DNA of 64,000 nucleotides from Photobacterium halotolerans DSM 18316 (lineage in GTDB: Bacteria; Pseudomonadota; Gammaproteobacteria; Enterobacterales; Vibrionaceae). Shown here one piece after another: positions 18,015 through 25,201 of the stretch. The number at the start of each line of letters is the position of its first letter. The first letter of the stretch is position 1. The translations under genes were made by a program, and so were the position numbers. The stretch spans positions 78,291 through 142,290 of the forward strand of contig NZ_KE384325.1 in NCBI RefSeq assembly GCF_000425165.1. The letters run 5' to 3'. The notes beneath the pieces are model-generated. The model was not told where the DNA came from, searched no databases, and worked only from the letters and a program-made list of their open reading frames with translations.

Positions 18015-18416
18015 TTAGCGTTTACCTGATTTTTTGGACTGCTGTCTCAGCGCGTCGTCCAGCTCTTCCGGGTACAGGATAACGCCTTCCTGATCCAGGT
18101 TCGGGAAGACGACAATTGCCAGTTCGTCGTCTTCTAATCCAGGTGTCCAGCGACTGTGCCATTTGTTGATTGAAATCGATTCAGGCTTACATTCTGCCCA
18201 GTCTCCGGTTGCCCAGGCTTGCGCGAACTCCTGATTCGGCCAAATTGGCACACAGTCTTCATCCTCGCTGTTTAACATGACACAGCCGTGTTCGTCGGTC
18301 AGAATCCAGATCTGCCCCTGACTTGTCACTTCTTTCAGCAGGTATTGACATCTTTTTTCCGCATCATACTGCAAAATAGTGTCAATTTGTTCGGTGGATA
18401 AAGGGGTGGTGGACAT
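18015..18416 (-). CDS. DUF2750 family protein
   Basis: A 133-residue acidic cytoplasmic protein. The DUF2750 pattern is visible: an N-terminal helix, a strand pair reading IWILTDEHGCVMLNSED, then the WPNQEFAQAWATGDWAECKPESI segment and the FPNLDQEGVILYPEEL block with a basic tail. The family has no known function. A second, diverged member is encoded at 30936-31289. The gene is monocistronic with its own terminator downstream. Confidence 0.82.
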   Translation of the reverse strand: MSTTPLSTEQIDTILQYDAEKRCQYLLKEVTSQGQIWILTDEHGCVMLNSEDEDCVPIWPNQEFAQAWATGDWAECKPESISINKWHSRWTPGLEDDELAIVVFPNLDQEGVILYPEELDDALRQQSKKSGKR

Positions 18417-18574
18417 AGTTGGATCCTGTTTTCGGATGTTGATTATGATGATCTGTTGATTGGCGGAGCTATTGGCAACTGGCAGCGCTTAGAAAAACGG
18501 CAGTACAGCCCCCCTGAACAACTGCTCTAAGCATAGTGGAAAGCGGGATGGGAAGAAAGAGGGAAGCTAACGCG

Positions 18575-18602
18575 AAAAAAATGCCAGCAGAGACTGGCAT
18601 TT
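18575..18602 (-). terminator. Terminator of the outer-membrane barrel gene
   Basis: On the minus strand, the stem AAATGCCAG / CTGGCATTT is followed by a run of T, 18 bases past the stop codon. Confidence 0.82.
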
Positions 18603-18619
18603 CTGATCAGCAGCCTGAG

Positions 18620-19648
18620 TTATTTCAGGGTATAAGGTATCCGGACGGTCAGTTGGAAATCAGGTGCATCAGCCGTTAACCCTGCCGCTGCACCCACGTT
18701 TATGGTGGTTTCTCTGTTCACGGCATAGTTGGCACCGAAAGAAATGGTATCCAGTTGCAGTAATTTAGCATCGTCGGGATACCCTCCGTTCACTTTCGAT
18801 TTCAGTATAGTTTTGTGGTTCAGGCCGATACTGAATGAGAATCTGGGATTGACGGCAAACCCCATACCTGCGCCCAATGAAATGGTGTCACCCAAATCTA
18901 TGGTGTTGACCTGTGTACTTGGGGCTTCGTCAGTGGCCGGGATCTGTATGCTGACATCGTCTTTAATATTCCAGATATAGCTGGCATTGAGGAACAGCAC
19001 GGCAGGGTCGAGAGGCATAATCATAGTGACGCCCGGCTCTATGCTCGGAAAGCCTGAGCCTGTAGGCAGCTCTTTGAAATCATTGGTGCTATCAATAGGT
19101 ACCTCATAAGGTGAGCTCCCTGTGGTACTTTTGAAGCGAAGACTGCCTATCCAGTAGGGAGCTTCGAGCATATTGAACTGATACTTAAATGCCGCTTCTA
19201 TATCCCCCAGATCGTTACCTTCAATAGTCTTAGTGGTGGGACTGTTTGAAGGACCATTGATATCCCGCTCGGAGATGGAATCGTTACGGTATACCCATGG
19301 AATTCTGGCTTCGACTTCTAACCGGTTGGTGATCCCGTAACGTCCTGTAAGACCAAAGGTCAAGGTCGTTCTGTCAATATCACTGGCCCGTATCAGGCCT
19401 ACAATGAGTGATGGCAGAACGGTATAACCTACCACCGAAACGGTGTTGGAGGAGTTCTGGGTATAGGTTAAGGAAGAATCAAGCACGAAGGATCCTTTCG
19501 GTGTCAGTACCCCGGGTCTTTCCAGAATATCTGTCACTGTCTGAACCTGACGCGACTTCTGTTGGGTTGTTGTAGATTCCTCTGCAGCAACCGTGGTTGA
19601 AAAGATCGCTATCAGCGCTATAAGGCTGTGTGTATTAAACTTTCTCAC
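18620..19648 (-). CDS. Outer-membrane beta-barrel protein, FapF-like transporter
   Basis: A 342-residue exported protein with a Sec signal (SLIALIAIFSTTVAAEE), a short Gln/Ser-rich linker and then alternating amphipathic strands to the C-terminus (RIPYTLK). The opening TVTDILERPGVLTPKGSFVL is typical of barrel proteins annotated as 'transporter', a group that includes FapF-like proteins exporting functional amyloid. I take it as the secretion pore of the divergent amyloid-like genes at 20019-23171; this is inference from context. The start is GTG at 19648 with GAGG upstream; the longer frame to 19732 lacks a ribosome site. A terminator follows. Confidence 0.72.
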   Translation of the reverse strand: MRKFNTHSLIALIAIFSTTVAAEESTTTQQKSRQVQTVTDILERPGVLTPKGSFVLDSSLTYTQNSSNTVSVVGYTVLPSLIVGLIRASDIDRTTLTFGLTGRYGITNRLEVEARIPWVYRNDSISERDINGPSNSPTTKTIEGNDLGDIEAAFKYQFNMLEAPYWIGSLRFKSTTGSSPYEVPIDSTNDFKELPTGSGFPSIEPGVTMIMPLDPAVLFLNASYIWNIKDDVSIQIPATDEAPSTQVNTIDLGDTISLGAGMGFAVNPRFSFSIGLNHKTILKSKVNGGYPDDAKLLQLDTISFGANYAVNRETTINVGAAAGLTADAPDFQLTVRIPYTLK

Positions 19649-20018
19649 GATATCCTCACTTTGTTTGCAAAGGTCACCCCAAAAAATAATGGCAGTCAGT
19701 TGCACTGACTTGTCATAAGAATAGTCAAGCATTCTATAAAAAGTGAGTAATAAAAGGTTATTTTTGTCTTACTTCTGAATCCTGATAAAAAATAGTATTA
19801 ATCTCAATACAATTATTAGTAATGAGATTGGTGAATCCATTCTTAGAAATAAGCCCGTTCGGACAAGGTAAATAGAGGAAAGTGGGTGGTTTTTATTGCC
19901 TTCGTTTTTATTAAAAATAATACAAACTAAAAAGTGGCAAAAACTAGTATTAAGTTATCTCTCGTGGCAACACGGGGGAGCAATAAAATAAAAACTCAAC
20001 ATATTTGGAGTCTTAATC
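19649..20018. promoter_or_regulatory. Divergent control region of the amyloid-like locus
   Basis: A 370-base AT-rich spacer between the barrel gene (minus) and the first amyloid-like gene (plus). It holds the word GTGGCAA twice in direct repeat (19934-19940 and 19964-19970), 30 bases apart, about three helical turns. A hairpin lies at 19958-19979. No sigma-54 element with correct GG-N10-GC spacing was found. A weak sigma-70 pair (TTGCCT, TAATAC) sits near 19897-19924. Confidence 0.45.
19958..19979 (+). promoter_or_regulatory. Leader hairpin with GCAA tetraloop
   Basis: TCTCTCGTG pairs with CACGGGGGA (9 bp, two G-U pairs) around a GCAA loop of the GNRA class. It ends 39 bases before the first amyloid-like start codon and leaves the GGAG site free. 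A role in mRNA stability or translation is inferred. Confidence 0.5.
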
Positions 20019-20693
20019 ATGCGTAAATCTAATCTCGCGCTGTTAGTGGCAGTCGTAGTTGCATCTCCACTGGCTCTGGCTAGTGGCTATCCACAGCAAC
20101 CTCAGTCACCTTCTTATGGTGGTGGTTACGGTGGTCATCATGGTGGTTATGATGATAATGATTCATCCATCGTTGATTCATATAATGATGATATCACTAA
20201 GACAGCAACGCTGACTTATGACAGTGATAAAACCATTACAGACAGCTTTAACGAAGACAATGATCACCTGATCATGAAAGATATCAACAACGATAAAAGC
20301 TTCAAGTACACAGATAACAGTGACAACAGCAAAAAGTTCCACTTCGAGAGTAACTTTAAGCACACTGAAACCTGGAAAATTGATGTTGATGAAAACTTCT
20401 ACATGGCGAAATCTGACCTGAAAGGTGAAGTCATTGGTAATGACGTTACCTACGGCGGTGCTTGCTGTGACGACAAAGATTGGGGTCATGGTGGTGGCTA
20501 CGGTAACCGTGGTTACGGCAATGGCGGCAATCATGGTGGCGGCGACGCTGGTTCGCTGACAGTGACTCATGTGAATGACATGTCAGGTGCCTTTGCCGGT
20601 GCTTCAGGTATCAGCCTGGCGGGTCAAAACGCCGGTAACAACTCGCTGGTTCAACAAAGTGCTAGCACTAACGCTGTACTTCTGGGCCAATAA
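20019..20693 (+). CDS. Secreted amyloid-like repeat protein A (224 aa)
   Basis: An exported protein with a Sec signal (LALLVAVVVASPLALA, cleavage about residue 21). The mature chain is rich in Asp, Asn, Lys and Ser (FNEDNDHLIMKDINNDKS), then has a tandem-cysteine motif YGGACCDD at 145-152. It ends with AFAGASGISLAGQNAGNNSL and VQQS (191-214), a pattern close to curlin and Fap amyloid repeats (Q-x-G-x-x-N, QQ). Two Gly/His/Tyr-rich inserts (33-44 and 156-175) are absent from its paralogue at 21251. A GGAG site precedes the ATG. I infer an extracellular fibre subunit; no exact family is claimed. Confidence 0.7.
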   Translation: MRKSNLALLVAVVVASPLALASGYPQQPQSPSYGGGYGGHHGGYDDNDSSIVDSYNDDITKTATLTYDSDKTITDSFNEDNDHLIMKDINNDKSFKYTDNSDNSKKFHFESNFKHTETWKIDVDENFYMAKSDLKGEVIGNDVTYGGACCDDKDWGHGGGYGNRGYGNGGNHGGGDAGSLTVTHVNDMSGAFAGASGISLAGQNAGNNSLVQQSASTNAVLLGQ

Positions 20694-20737
20694 CACATTA
20701 GCTGAGAGGTGTCAGAAGCAGCTCTCAGGAGGACGTC

Positions 20738-21070
20738 ATGAGATATTTAACGCTGACCGTAGCTGTACTTTTATCTTGGGGTGCAGTTGCTGATGAGTTG
20801 GATATTCTAACAACTTCCGATACGTTGAGTGATAGTTCAATGTATGAGACTCGGGGTGGGCAGTACGAGCTCAACATTGACTATATGCAAGCCGATTCGG
20901 ATATGTACGGTGATGTCGTAGGTAATGGCGCGTATGGTAATACAACCGGTGATAACGTGATTGATGGCGGAGCCTTCAGTGGATCATCAGGGGTATTCAA
21001 CGTAGTCCAAAACACCGGTAATAATGTGTTAATTCAAAATGCGACCGTGGTTAACCTGACATTGAAGTAA
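20738..21070 (+). CDS. Small secreted protein with double-glycine motif and amyloid-like tail (110 aa)
   Basis: Begins with a Sec signal (MRYLTLTVAVLLSWGAVADE). After it comes LSDSSMYETRGG (30-41), which matches the double-glycine leader pattern at L(-12), S(-11), M(-7), G(-2) and G(-1). The C-terminal third (AFSGSSGVFNVVQNTGNNVL) carries the same Q-N-x-G-N-N repeat as the two larger paralogues, so it may be a minor or nucleating subunit. A GGAGG site lies seven bases before the ATG. It is 44 bases after protein A and likely co-transcribed. Cleavage after GG by the C39 protease at 21948 is a hypothesis. Confidence 0.68.
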   Translation: MRYLTLTVAVLLSWGAVADELDILTTSDTLSDSSMYETRGGQYELNIDYMQADSDMYGDVVGNGAYGNTTGDNVIDGGAFSGSSGVFNVVQNTGNNVLIQNATVVNLTLK

Positions 21071-21089
21071 CACTGTTAGTGTATCTAAT

Positions 21090-21107
21090 CCGGATTAGTT
21101 AATCCGG
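21090..21107 (+). terminator. Weak hairpin after the 110-aa gene
   Basis: CCGGATT / AATCCGG with an AGTT loop. No T run follows, so it may attenuate or protect the transcript rather than terminate it. Confidence 0.35.
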
Positions 21108-21195
21108 GAATAAAACTAAATGTTAAATTACTAGTAATTGATATTTGGTTTCGCAGGGCTAACATCATTGCTTCAACATCTATAACATTTACCCA

Positions 21196-21221
21196 GCATG
21201 AGATTTATTTAAATCTCATGC
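21196..21221 (+). promoter_or_regulatory. Perfect 11-bp inverted repeat in the leader of protein B
   Basis: GCATGAGATTT and AAATCTCATGC around an ATTT loop end 29 bases before the ATG at 21251. It could be an mRNA leader hairpin or, as DNA, an operator. Confidence 0.55.
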
Positions 21222-21250
21222 GTTATGGGGAACATAATTGGAGTAACATC

Positions 21251-21799
21251 ATGCGTAAATCAAACGTGTTGTTATTAGCAGCGATTATTGCATCGCCTAT
21301 GGCTTTTGCAAATGGCTATCCAGATGCAGATCATATCGAAGGCAGCTTCAATGATACTGTGGATAAATCACTGACTGTTGATGTCAGCAAATCTAAAGAA
21401 ATCGATTATTCATTCAATGAAGATAATGATTTTCTTTACATGAAGGATATCGGCAACGATAAATCCAAAACCATTAAAGATAACAGCGATAATTCCTGGG
21501 TTGTGAAGAAAGTGTCTGATGTGGAAATCGACAAAACTTTCAAAAAATCATACAGCATGGATAAAGTGCTCGCTGATTCTGAAATTGATGGTGAAGTGAT
21601 CAAAAACGAAGTGACCTATGGCGGTGCCTGCTGTGACGGTAAAGCCGGAACTGTTGAAGTTGAACACTTTAACACCATGGCCAATTCGTTTGGCGATGCG
21701 TCTGGTATCAGCATTGCTGGTCAGAACGCAGGTAATAACTCAATGGTTCAACAATCTACCAGCACTAATGCAACATTATCTGGTTCTGCCAGCTACTAA
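21251..21799 (+). CDS. Secreted amyloid-like repeat protein B (182 aa)
   Basis: Paralogue of the 20019 gene. It shares the MRKSN signal peptide (cleavage after AFA, about 20), the FNEDNDFLYMKDIGNDKS block, the tandem-cysteine YGGACCDG motif (123-130) and the C-terminal MANSFGDASGISIAGQNAGN repeat followed by NSMVQQS. It lacks the Gly/His inserts of protein A, so its mature chain is the minimal form: an Asp/Lys-alternating central region plus one curlin/Fap-like repeat. The frame opens at 21218, but the ATG at 21251 has a GGAG site and aligns with the paralogue. A terminator follows. Probably the second fibre subunit. Confidence 0.7.
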   Translation: MRKSNVLLLAAIIASPMAFANGYPDADHIEGSFNDTVDKSLTVDVSKSKEIDYSFNEDNDFLYMKDIGNDKSKTIKDNSDNSWVVKKVSDVEIDKTFKKSYSMDKVLADSEIDGEVIKNEVTYGGACCDGKAGTVEVEHFNTMANSFGDASGISIAGQNAGNNSMVQQSTSTNATLSGSASY

Positions 21800-21806
21800 T
21801 CAAACC

Positions 21807-21829
21807 GGGCCGTCGCAAGGCGGCCCTTT
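21807..21829 (+). terminator. Terminator after amyloid-like protein B
   Basis: GGGCCG / CGGCCC with an 8-base loop is followed by TTT and a T-rich stretch. Confidence 0.6.
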
Positions 21830-21947
21830 CATTGTTTTTACCTATGGAGCCTTTCAATCATCTTGAGAATTTCCGATAGATAAGAATGATTTCCTGCCTG
21901 ACGACAAAAAGAGCGGCGTCGGGTTAATAACAATAAAGGGTGTGGTG

Positions 21948-22628
21948 ATGAAAATAAAACTGGCAACCCTGGCACTGGCAGGATTAATGGTCAGCACAAC
22001 CGTAAGTGCTCTGGACTATTTTCCAAGCCGAGGCGCATACAATGTCAAAGTGCAAAGTTATCAGGAGAAACTCTTTGGTGATGTGATGCGCCAGCAGTAC
22101 GACTTTAGTTGTGGTTCTGCGGCGGTGGCTTCACTGATGACTTATCACTATGGCATTGAGACCAATGAAAATACGGTATTCAAGTCGATGTTCGAGAAGG
22201 GAGATCCTGAAAAAATAGAGAAACAGGGATTCTCCATGTTCGATATGAAGAACTACATGCAGTCTGTCGGTCTGGATGCCAATGGTTATCGCCTGCCGCT
22301 TGAGAAATTTAAAACGCTTGGGGTACCTGCCATTACCATTGTCAATTTTGATGGCTACATGCACTTTGTAGTGATTAAAGGTATCAACAGCGAACAGATT
22401 ATCCTGGGCGATCCGTCGCGCGGTACCATGGTGATGAAGCTCAGTGAATTTAAACCTTATTATCGCGGCTCGGTATTGCTGGTGAAGAACAAAGTAAAAG
22501 AGGGGCGCGAAAGTTTCATTACCCAAGAAAACTACAGTGTGTATAACCCTTCACCAGTATCTGATGCTGTCGCAAGGGACTCGCTGTCAACGTTCAGTAT
22601 TACATTGCCGGGTACAAACGATTACTAA
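21948..22628 (+). CDS. Exported C39-family cysteine protease (FapD-like)
   Basis: A 226-residue protein with a Sec signal (LATLALAGLMVSTTVSA) and one C39 peptidase domain without the ABC-transporter parts found in bacteriocin exporters. All catalytic residues are visible: the oxyanion Gln (Q49/Q50) and Cys C55 in QQYDFSCGSAAVASL, His H139 in GYMHFVVIKG and Asp D155 in LGDPSRG. In the Pseudomonas fap operon, FapD is a similar stand-alone exported C39 protein needed for fibre assembly. Here it sits beside two proteins with double-glycine motifs, its plausible substrates. The ATG at 21948 follows an AAGGG site. The 22644 gene follows 15 bases on. Confidence 0.8.
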   Translation: MKIKLATLALAGLMVSTTVSALDYFPSRGAYNVKVQSYQEKLFGDVMRQQYDFSCGSAAVASLMTYHYGIETNENTVFKSMFEKGDPEKIEKQGFSMFDMKNYMQSVGLDANGYRLPLEKFKTLGVPAITIVNFDGYMHFVVIKGINSEQIILGDPSRGTMVMKLSEFKPYYRGSVLLVKNKVKEGRESFITQENYSVYNPSPVSDAVARDSLSTFSITLPGTNDY

Positions 22629-22643
22629 AAGGCAGAGGCTAGT

Positions 22644-23171
22644 ATGAACAAGCTATCTTACTATGTTGTAGCAGCTACCCTGGGAGGTGCTGCTGTCATG
22701 GCAAATACTTCCGCGAACGCATTCACCAAGCCATCGAGTTTGTTGGTATTGAATGACTCGGGCATGGTTGCCATGACACAATCGGAAATGTCTGCAATCC
22801 GGGGTGGTTTCTCGGCGGAAGGTTCGCTGATAAGCATAGGGCTGAGTATCATCACTGCTCTTAATGGCGAGGAGATATTACGCTCACATATTGCCAATTT
22901 CACTATCAGCAACGGGATGCTCACCACCACTGCAGGGTCGGCTTATTCAAGCGGCGAGATGCTCACTTTGAAGCAGGTGGGGGATAACAACTCTTTTGAG
23001 CGACCCAGTTTATTGCCCAACAGCATCATGCAGGTGGTGCAAAACAGCCTGGATGGCAGCAATATCCGTATTGAAAGAAACATAGACATTGATGCTGATA
23101 TTAACGGATACATCCAGCATAGTGTACTGAAAAGTCGACTTGAGAATGCGATTTTGCATACAGGATATTGA
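22644..23171 (+). CDS. Secreted protein with canonical double-glycine leader motif (175 aa)
   Basis: A Sec signal (VVAATLGGAAVMANTSANA) is followed by MTQSEMSAIRGG (44-55), a near-perfect double-glycine leader: E(-8), M(-7), I(-4), G(-2), G(-1), as recognised by C39 peptidases. The rest is Ser/Asn/Ile-rich with a degenerate repeat (IMQVVQNSLDGSNIRIERN) reminiscent of the 110-aa protein's VVQN-x-G-N-N element. It starts 15 bases after the C39 gene and is surely co-transcribed. I infer that the protease removes residues up to G55 in the periplasm. A FapE-like accessory role is possible, but no homology is claimed. Confidence 0.68.
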   Translation: MNKLSYYVVAATLGGAAVMANTSANAFTKPSSLLVLNDSGMVAMTQSEMSAIRGGFSAEGSLISIGLSIITALNGEEILRSHIANFTISNGMLTTTAGSAYSSGEMLTLKQVGDNNSFERPSLLPNSIMQVVQNSLDGSNIRIERNIDIDADINGYIQHSVLKSRLENAILHTGY

Positions 23172-23204
23172 TAATACTTGCCTTACTATTTGTGTTGATA
23201 GTGT

Positions 23205-23234
23205 AAAGGTACAGCAGACTGCTGTACCTTTTTT
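23205..23234 (+). terminator. Terminator closing the C39 protease unit
   Basis: AAAGGTACAGC / GCTGTACCTTT with an AGACT loop is followed by T, ending the transcript before the regulator gene. Confidence 0.85.
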
Positions 23235-23443
23235 GTATGCAGTTTCATCCAGCTGGGTATACGATCGTAAAAAGTTCCAGAAATGCCTCGAATCTTAAAC
23301 TGCTGAAAACTGGTCTATTCTGCTGTGAATACCAGTATCTTGAGACAATTCTTACTATTGATACCACGCGTAACAGAGGTTTCTTGCCTATATTTTCAAT
23401 GAACATTAATAATAAATGTGCATTGAAATGAAGGTGACTTCTG

Positions 23444-24790
23444 ATGGTAGCTCAATGTCAAAATAAAGCACTGAATGGCAGACTAGTGGCAATAGGATGT
23501 AACTACGAGCCTTGGATAGCGCTTCTCGAACAGTCAGGTTGGAAAACCCAGTGCTGTTACGATCTAAGAACGGTTGATTCAATCCTGGAAGAGTTCAGCC
23601 CGTGTATATGTATCGTTGATTTAAGCAATAATGATTTTAGCTTAAACAGCATATCTTTGAGGGCAAATAAAACCAAACAAGTGAGATGGATTGCTCTGAT
23701 CAAAAAAGAGCAATTGAAAACTGACGCAATATGCCAGTTTATTAATAATTTTTGTGTTGATTATTTCACTGTACCTGTACCAGGCAGTCATCTGCTGGAT
23801 ACCGTTGGTCATCAGTTAGGTATGCTGGACATTGAATCGAGCTCCTGGCAAGAGATTACCACCCAGCATGAGATGGGCTTGTTTGGTGAGTCTAAAACTA
23901 TCAAACAATTACGTGACATGGTTCGTCGTGTGGCGTTAACGGAAGTTAACGTGTTTCTTACCGGGGAGAATGGCACAGGTAAAGAGCTGATAGCTAAATC
24001 AATTCATAATCTGTCTAAACGTAAACATGCCCCCTTTGTGTCGATTAACTGCGGGGCCCTCAGCAAAGACGATGAAAAGCTGAACTTCCTGAAGCATGTG
24101 TCAAAGCTTGATGAGGAAGGCGCAGGCTTTAACGGCACCATCATGCTGGATAATGTGGAAGAGTTAACCAAAGAATTTCAGGAATTACTCTTGTCCTTTA
24201 TTCAGGCACCTGGCAGTGATTCTCTGGACAGCGATTCAGCCTGCGATGTGCGTATTATTGCGGCAACCAGTGCAGACCTGGACGCTTTGGTGGCTAAAGG
24301 CGAGTTCAGCAAAGAATTGTTCTATCGTCTGAATGTGTTCCACATAAAAGTACCAACTTTGCGTGAGCGTGGTTCTGATATTTTCTTGTTGGCAGAAACC
24401 TTTTTGCAGAAGTTCGCTAAGGAATACAGCACCATGGCATCGAGTTTCTCGGAAGACTCCAAGCAACTCTTGTTGCGCTACAGTTGGCCGGGCAATGTCC
24501 GTGAGCTGATTAATCAGGTCAAACGGGCGGCGTTACTGGCGGAGGGGAACGAAGTAAGGGCTGAGCATTTTGATTTGCCCAGTAAGGCAAATTTCAAGCA
24601 AAGCCTGCGTAATATTAAGGATGAAGCAGAGAAAGACGTGTTGGTGGCGGTACTGGAAACGCACCGGGGTCAGGTTGCTTCGGCGGCCAAAGATTTGGGT
24701 GTGTCGCGTGCTACCATGTACCGGTTGCTGAACAAGCACAATATTGTGCCTGATGTACGCCACTATAACTCGTCGTTTATGCGTGAATAA
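23444..24790 (+). CDS. VpsR-family biofilm regulator (AAA+ / Fis-type HTH)
   Basis: A 448-residue DNA-binding regulator. The receiver-like N-terminus carries D59 in CICIVDLSNNDF, followed by the VpsR-like QVRWIALIKKEQL and INNFCVDYFTVP. The AAA+ domain has Walker A TGENGTGK (173-180), arginine finger FYRLNV and WPGNVREL; the C-terminal HTH ends VSRATMYRLLNKH as in VpsR. The sigma-54 contact motif GAFTGA is missing from the loop (206-230), and Walker B reads IMLDN instead of a DE pair. As in VpsR, sigma-70 promoters and c-di-GMP response are therefore expected. Its position suggests control of the secreted cluster. The start has an AAGGTGA site. Confidence 0.8.
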   Translation: MVAQCQNKALNGRLVAIGCNYEPWIALLEQSGWKTQCCYDLRTVDSILEEFSPCICIVDLSNNDFSLNSISLRANKTKQVRWIALIKKEQLKTDAICQFINNFCVDYFTVPVPGSHLLDTVGHQLGMLDIESSSWQEITTQHEMGLFGESKTIKQLRDMVRRVALTEVNVFLTGENGTGKELIAKSIHNLSKRKHAPFVSINCGALSKDDEKLNFLKHVSKLDEEGAGFNGTIMLDNVEELTKEFQELLLSFIQAPGSDSLDSDSACDVRIIAATSADLDALVAKGEFSKELFYRLNVFHIKVPTLRERGSDIFLLAETFLQKFAKEYSTMASSFSEDSKQLLLRYSWPGNVRELINQVKRAALLAEGNEVRAEHFDLPSKANFKQSLRNIKDEAEKDVLVAVLETHRGQVASAAKDLGVSRATMYRLLNKHNIVPDVRHYNSSFMRE

Positions 24791-24808
24791 TCCGGTAAGC
24801 AGGAAGCA

Positions 24809-24838
24809 AAACACCCCGTACTCTGGTGCGGGGTGTTT
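24809..24838. terminator. Bidirectional terminator
   Basis: AAACACCCCG / CGGGGTGTTT around a 10-base loop lies between the regulator gene and the convergent 42-codon gene. Confidence 0.8.
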
Positions 24839-24870
24839 GTTTATATACGGTTTGAACGTGATGACATTTT

Positions 24871-24999
24871 TTAGTGAGACAACAGAATGATTTCGTTGTG
24901 CTCATCGGAATCTGTATTGGTGTAGACACACTCAGGCTGGTCAACCATAAGCTCATCCATGGTTGGCACAACGAGTGTCGCCAGGTTGATACTGTCCAT
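24871..24999 (-). CDS. Putative 42-residue microprotein
   Basis: A short frame starting MDSINLATLVVPTMDEL and ending EHNEIILLSH, very acidic, with a single Cys in the middle. AAGGAA lies six bases upstream of the ATG and a terminator follows on its 3' side, so it has all the parts of a small transcription unit. There is no signal peptide or membrane segment. The function is unknown; its place next to the VpsR-like regulator and secreted cluster is the only hint. It could also be non-coding. Confidence 0.4.
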   Translation of the reverse strand: MDSINLATLVVPTMDELMVDQPECVYTNTDSDEHNEIILLSH

Positions 25000-25201
25000 T
25001 TGTGTTCCTTACTTCTTAGCTTTACTACTTAGCTTGGTTTCTGTCTCTGTCTGCCAGAAACACTAGGTGTTTGAGATGACATTAACATGACAACGCGGCG
25101 ATGTGCAGAGTCGTTTGTCTGTCATTGACTCTTGTTCACAAATTCGTCGTCCACAAATCAATCGCCCGCAAACAAGTCCCGGGCCTTATTCTCCGCTCCG
25201 C

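Noticed and set aside
19921..20018. Possible sigma-54 promoter (GTGGCAA words) ahead of the amyloid-like genes
   Set aside because: GG and GC are not spaced by ten bases in either word, and the adjacent regulator lacks GAFTGA.
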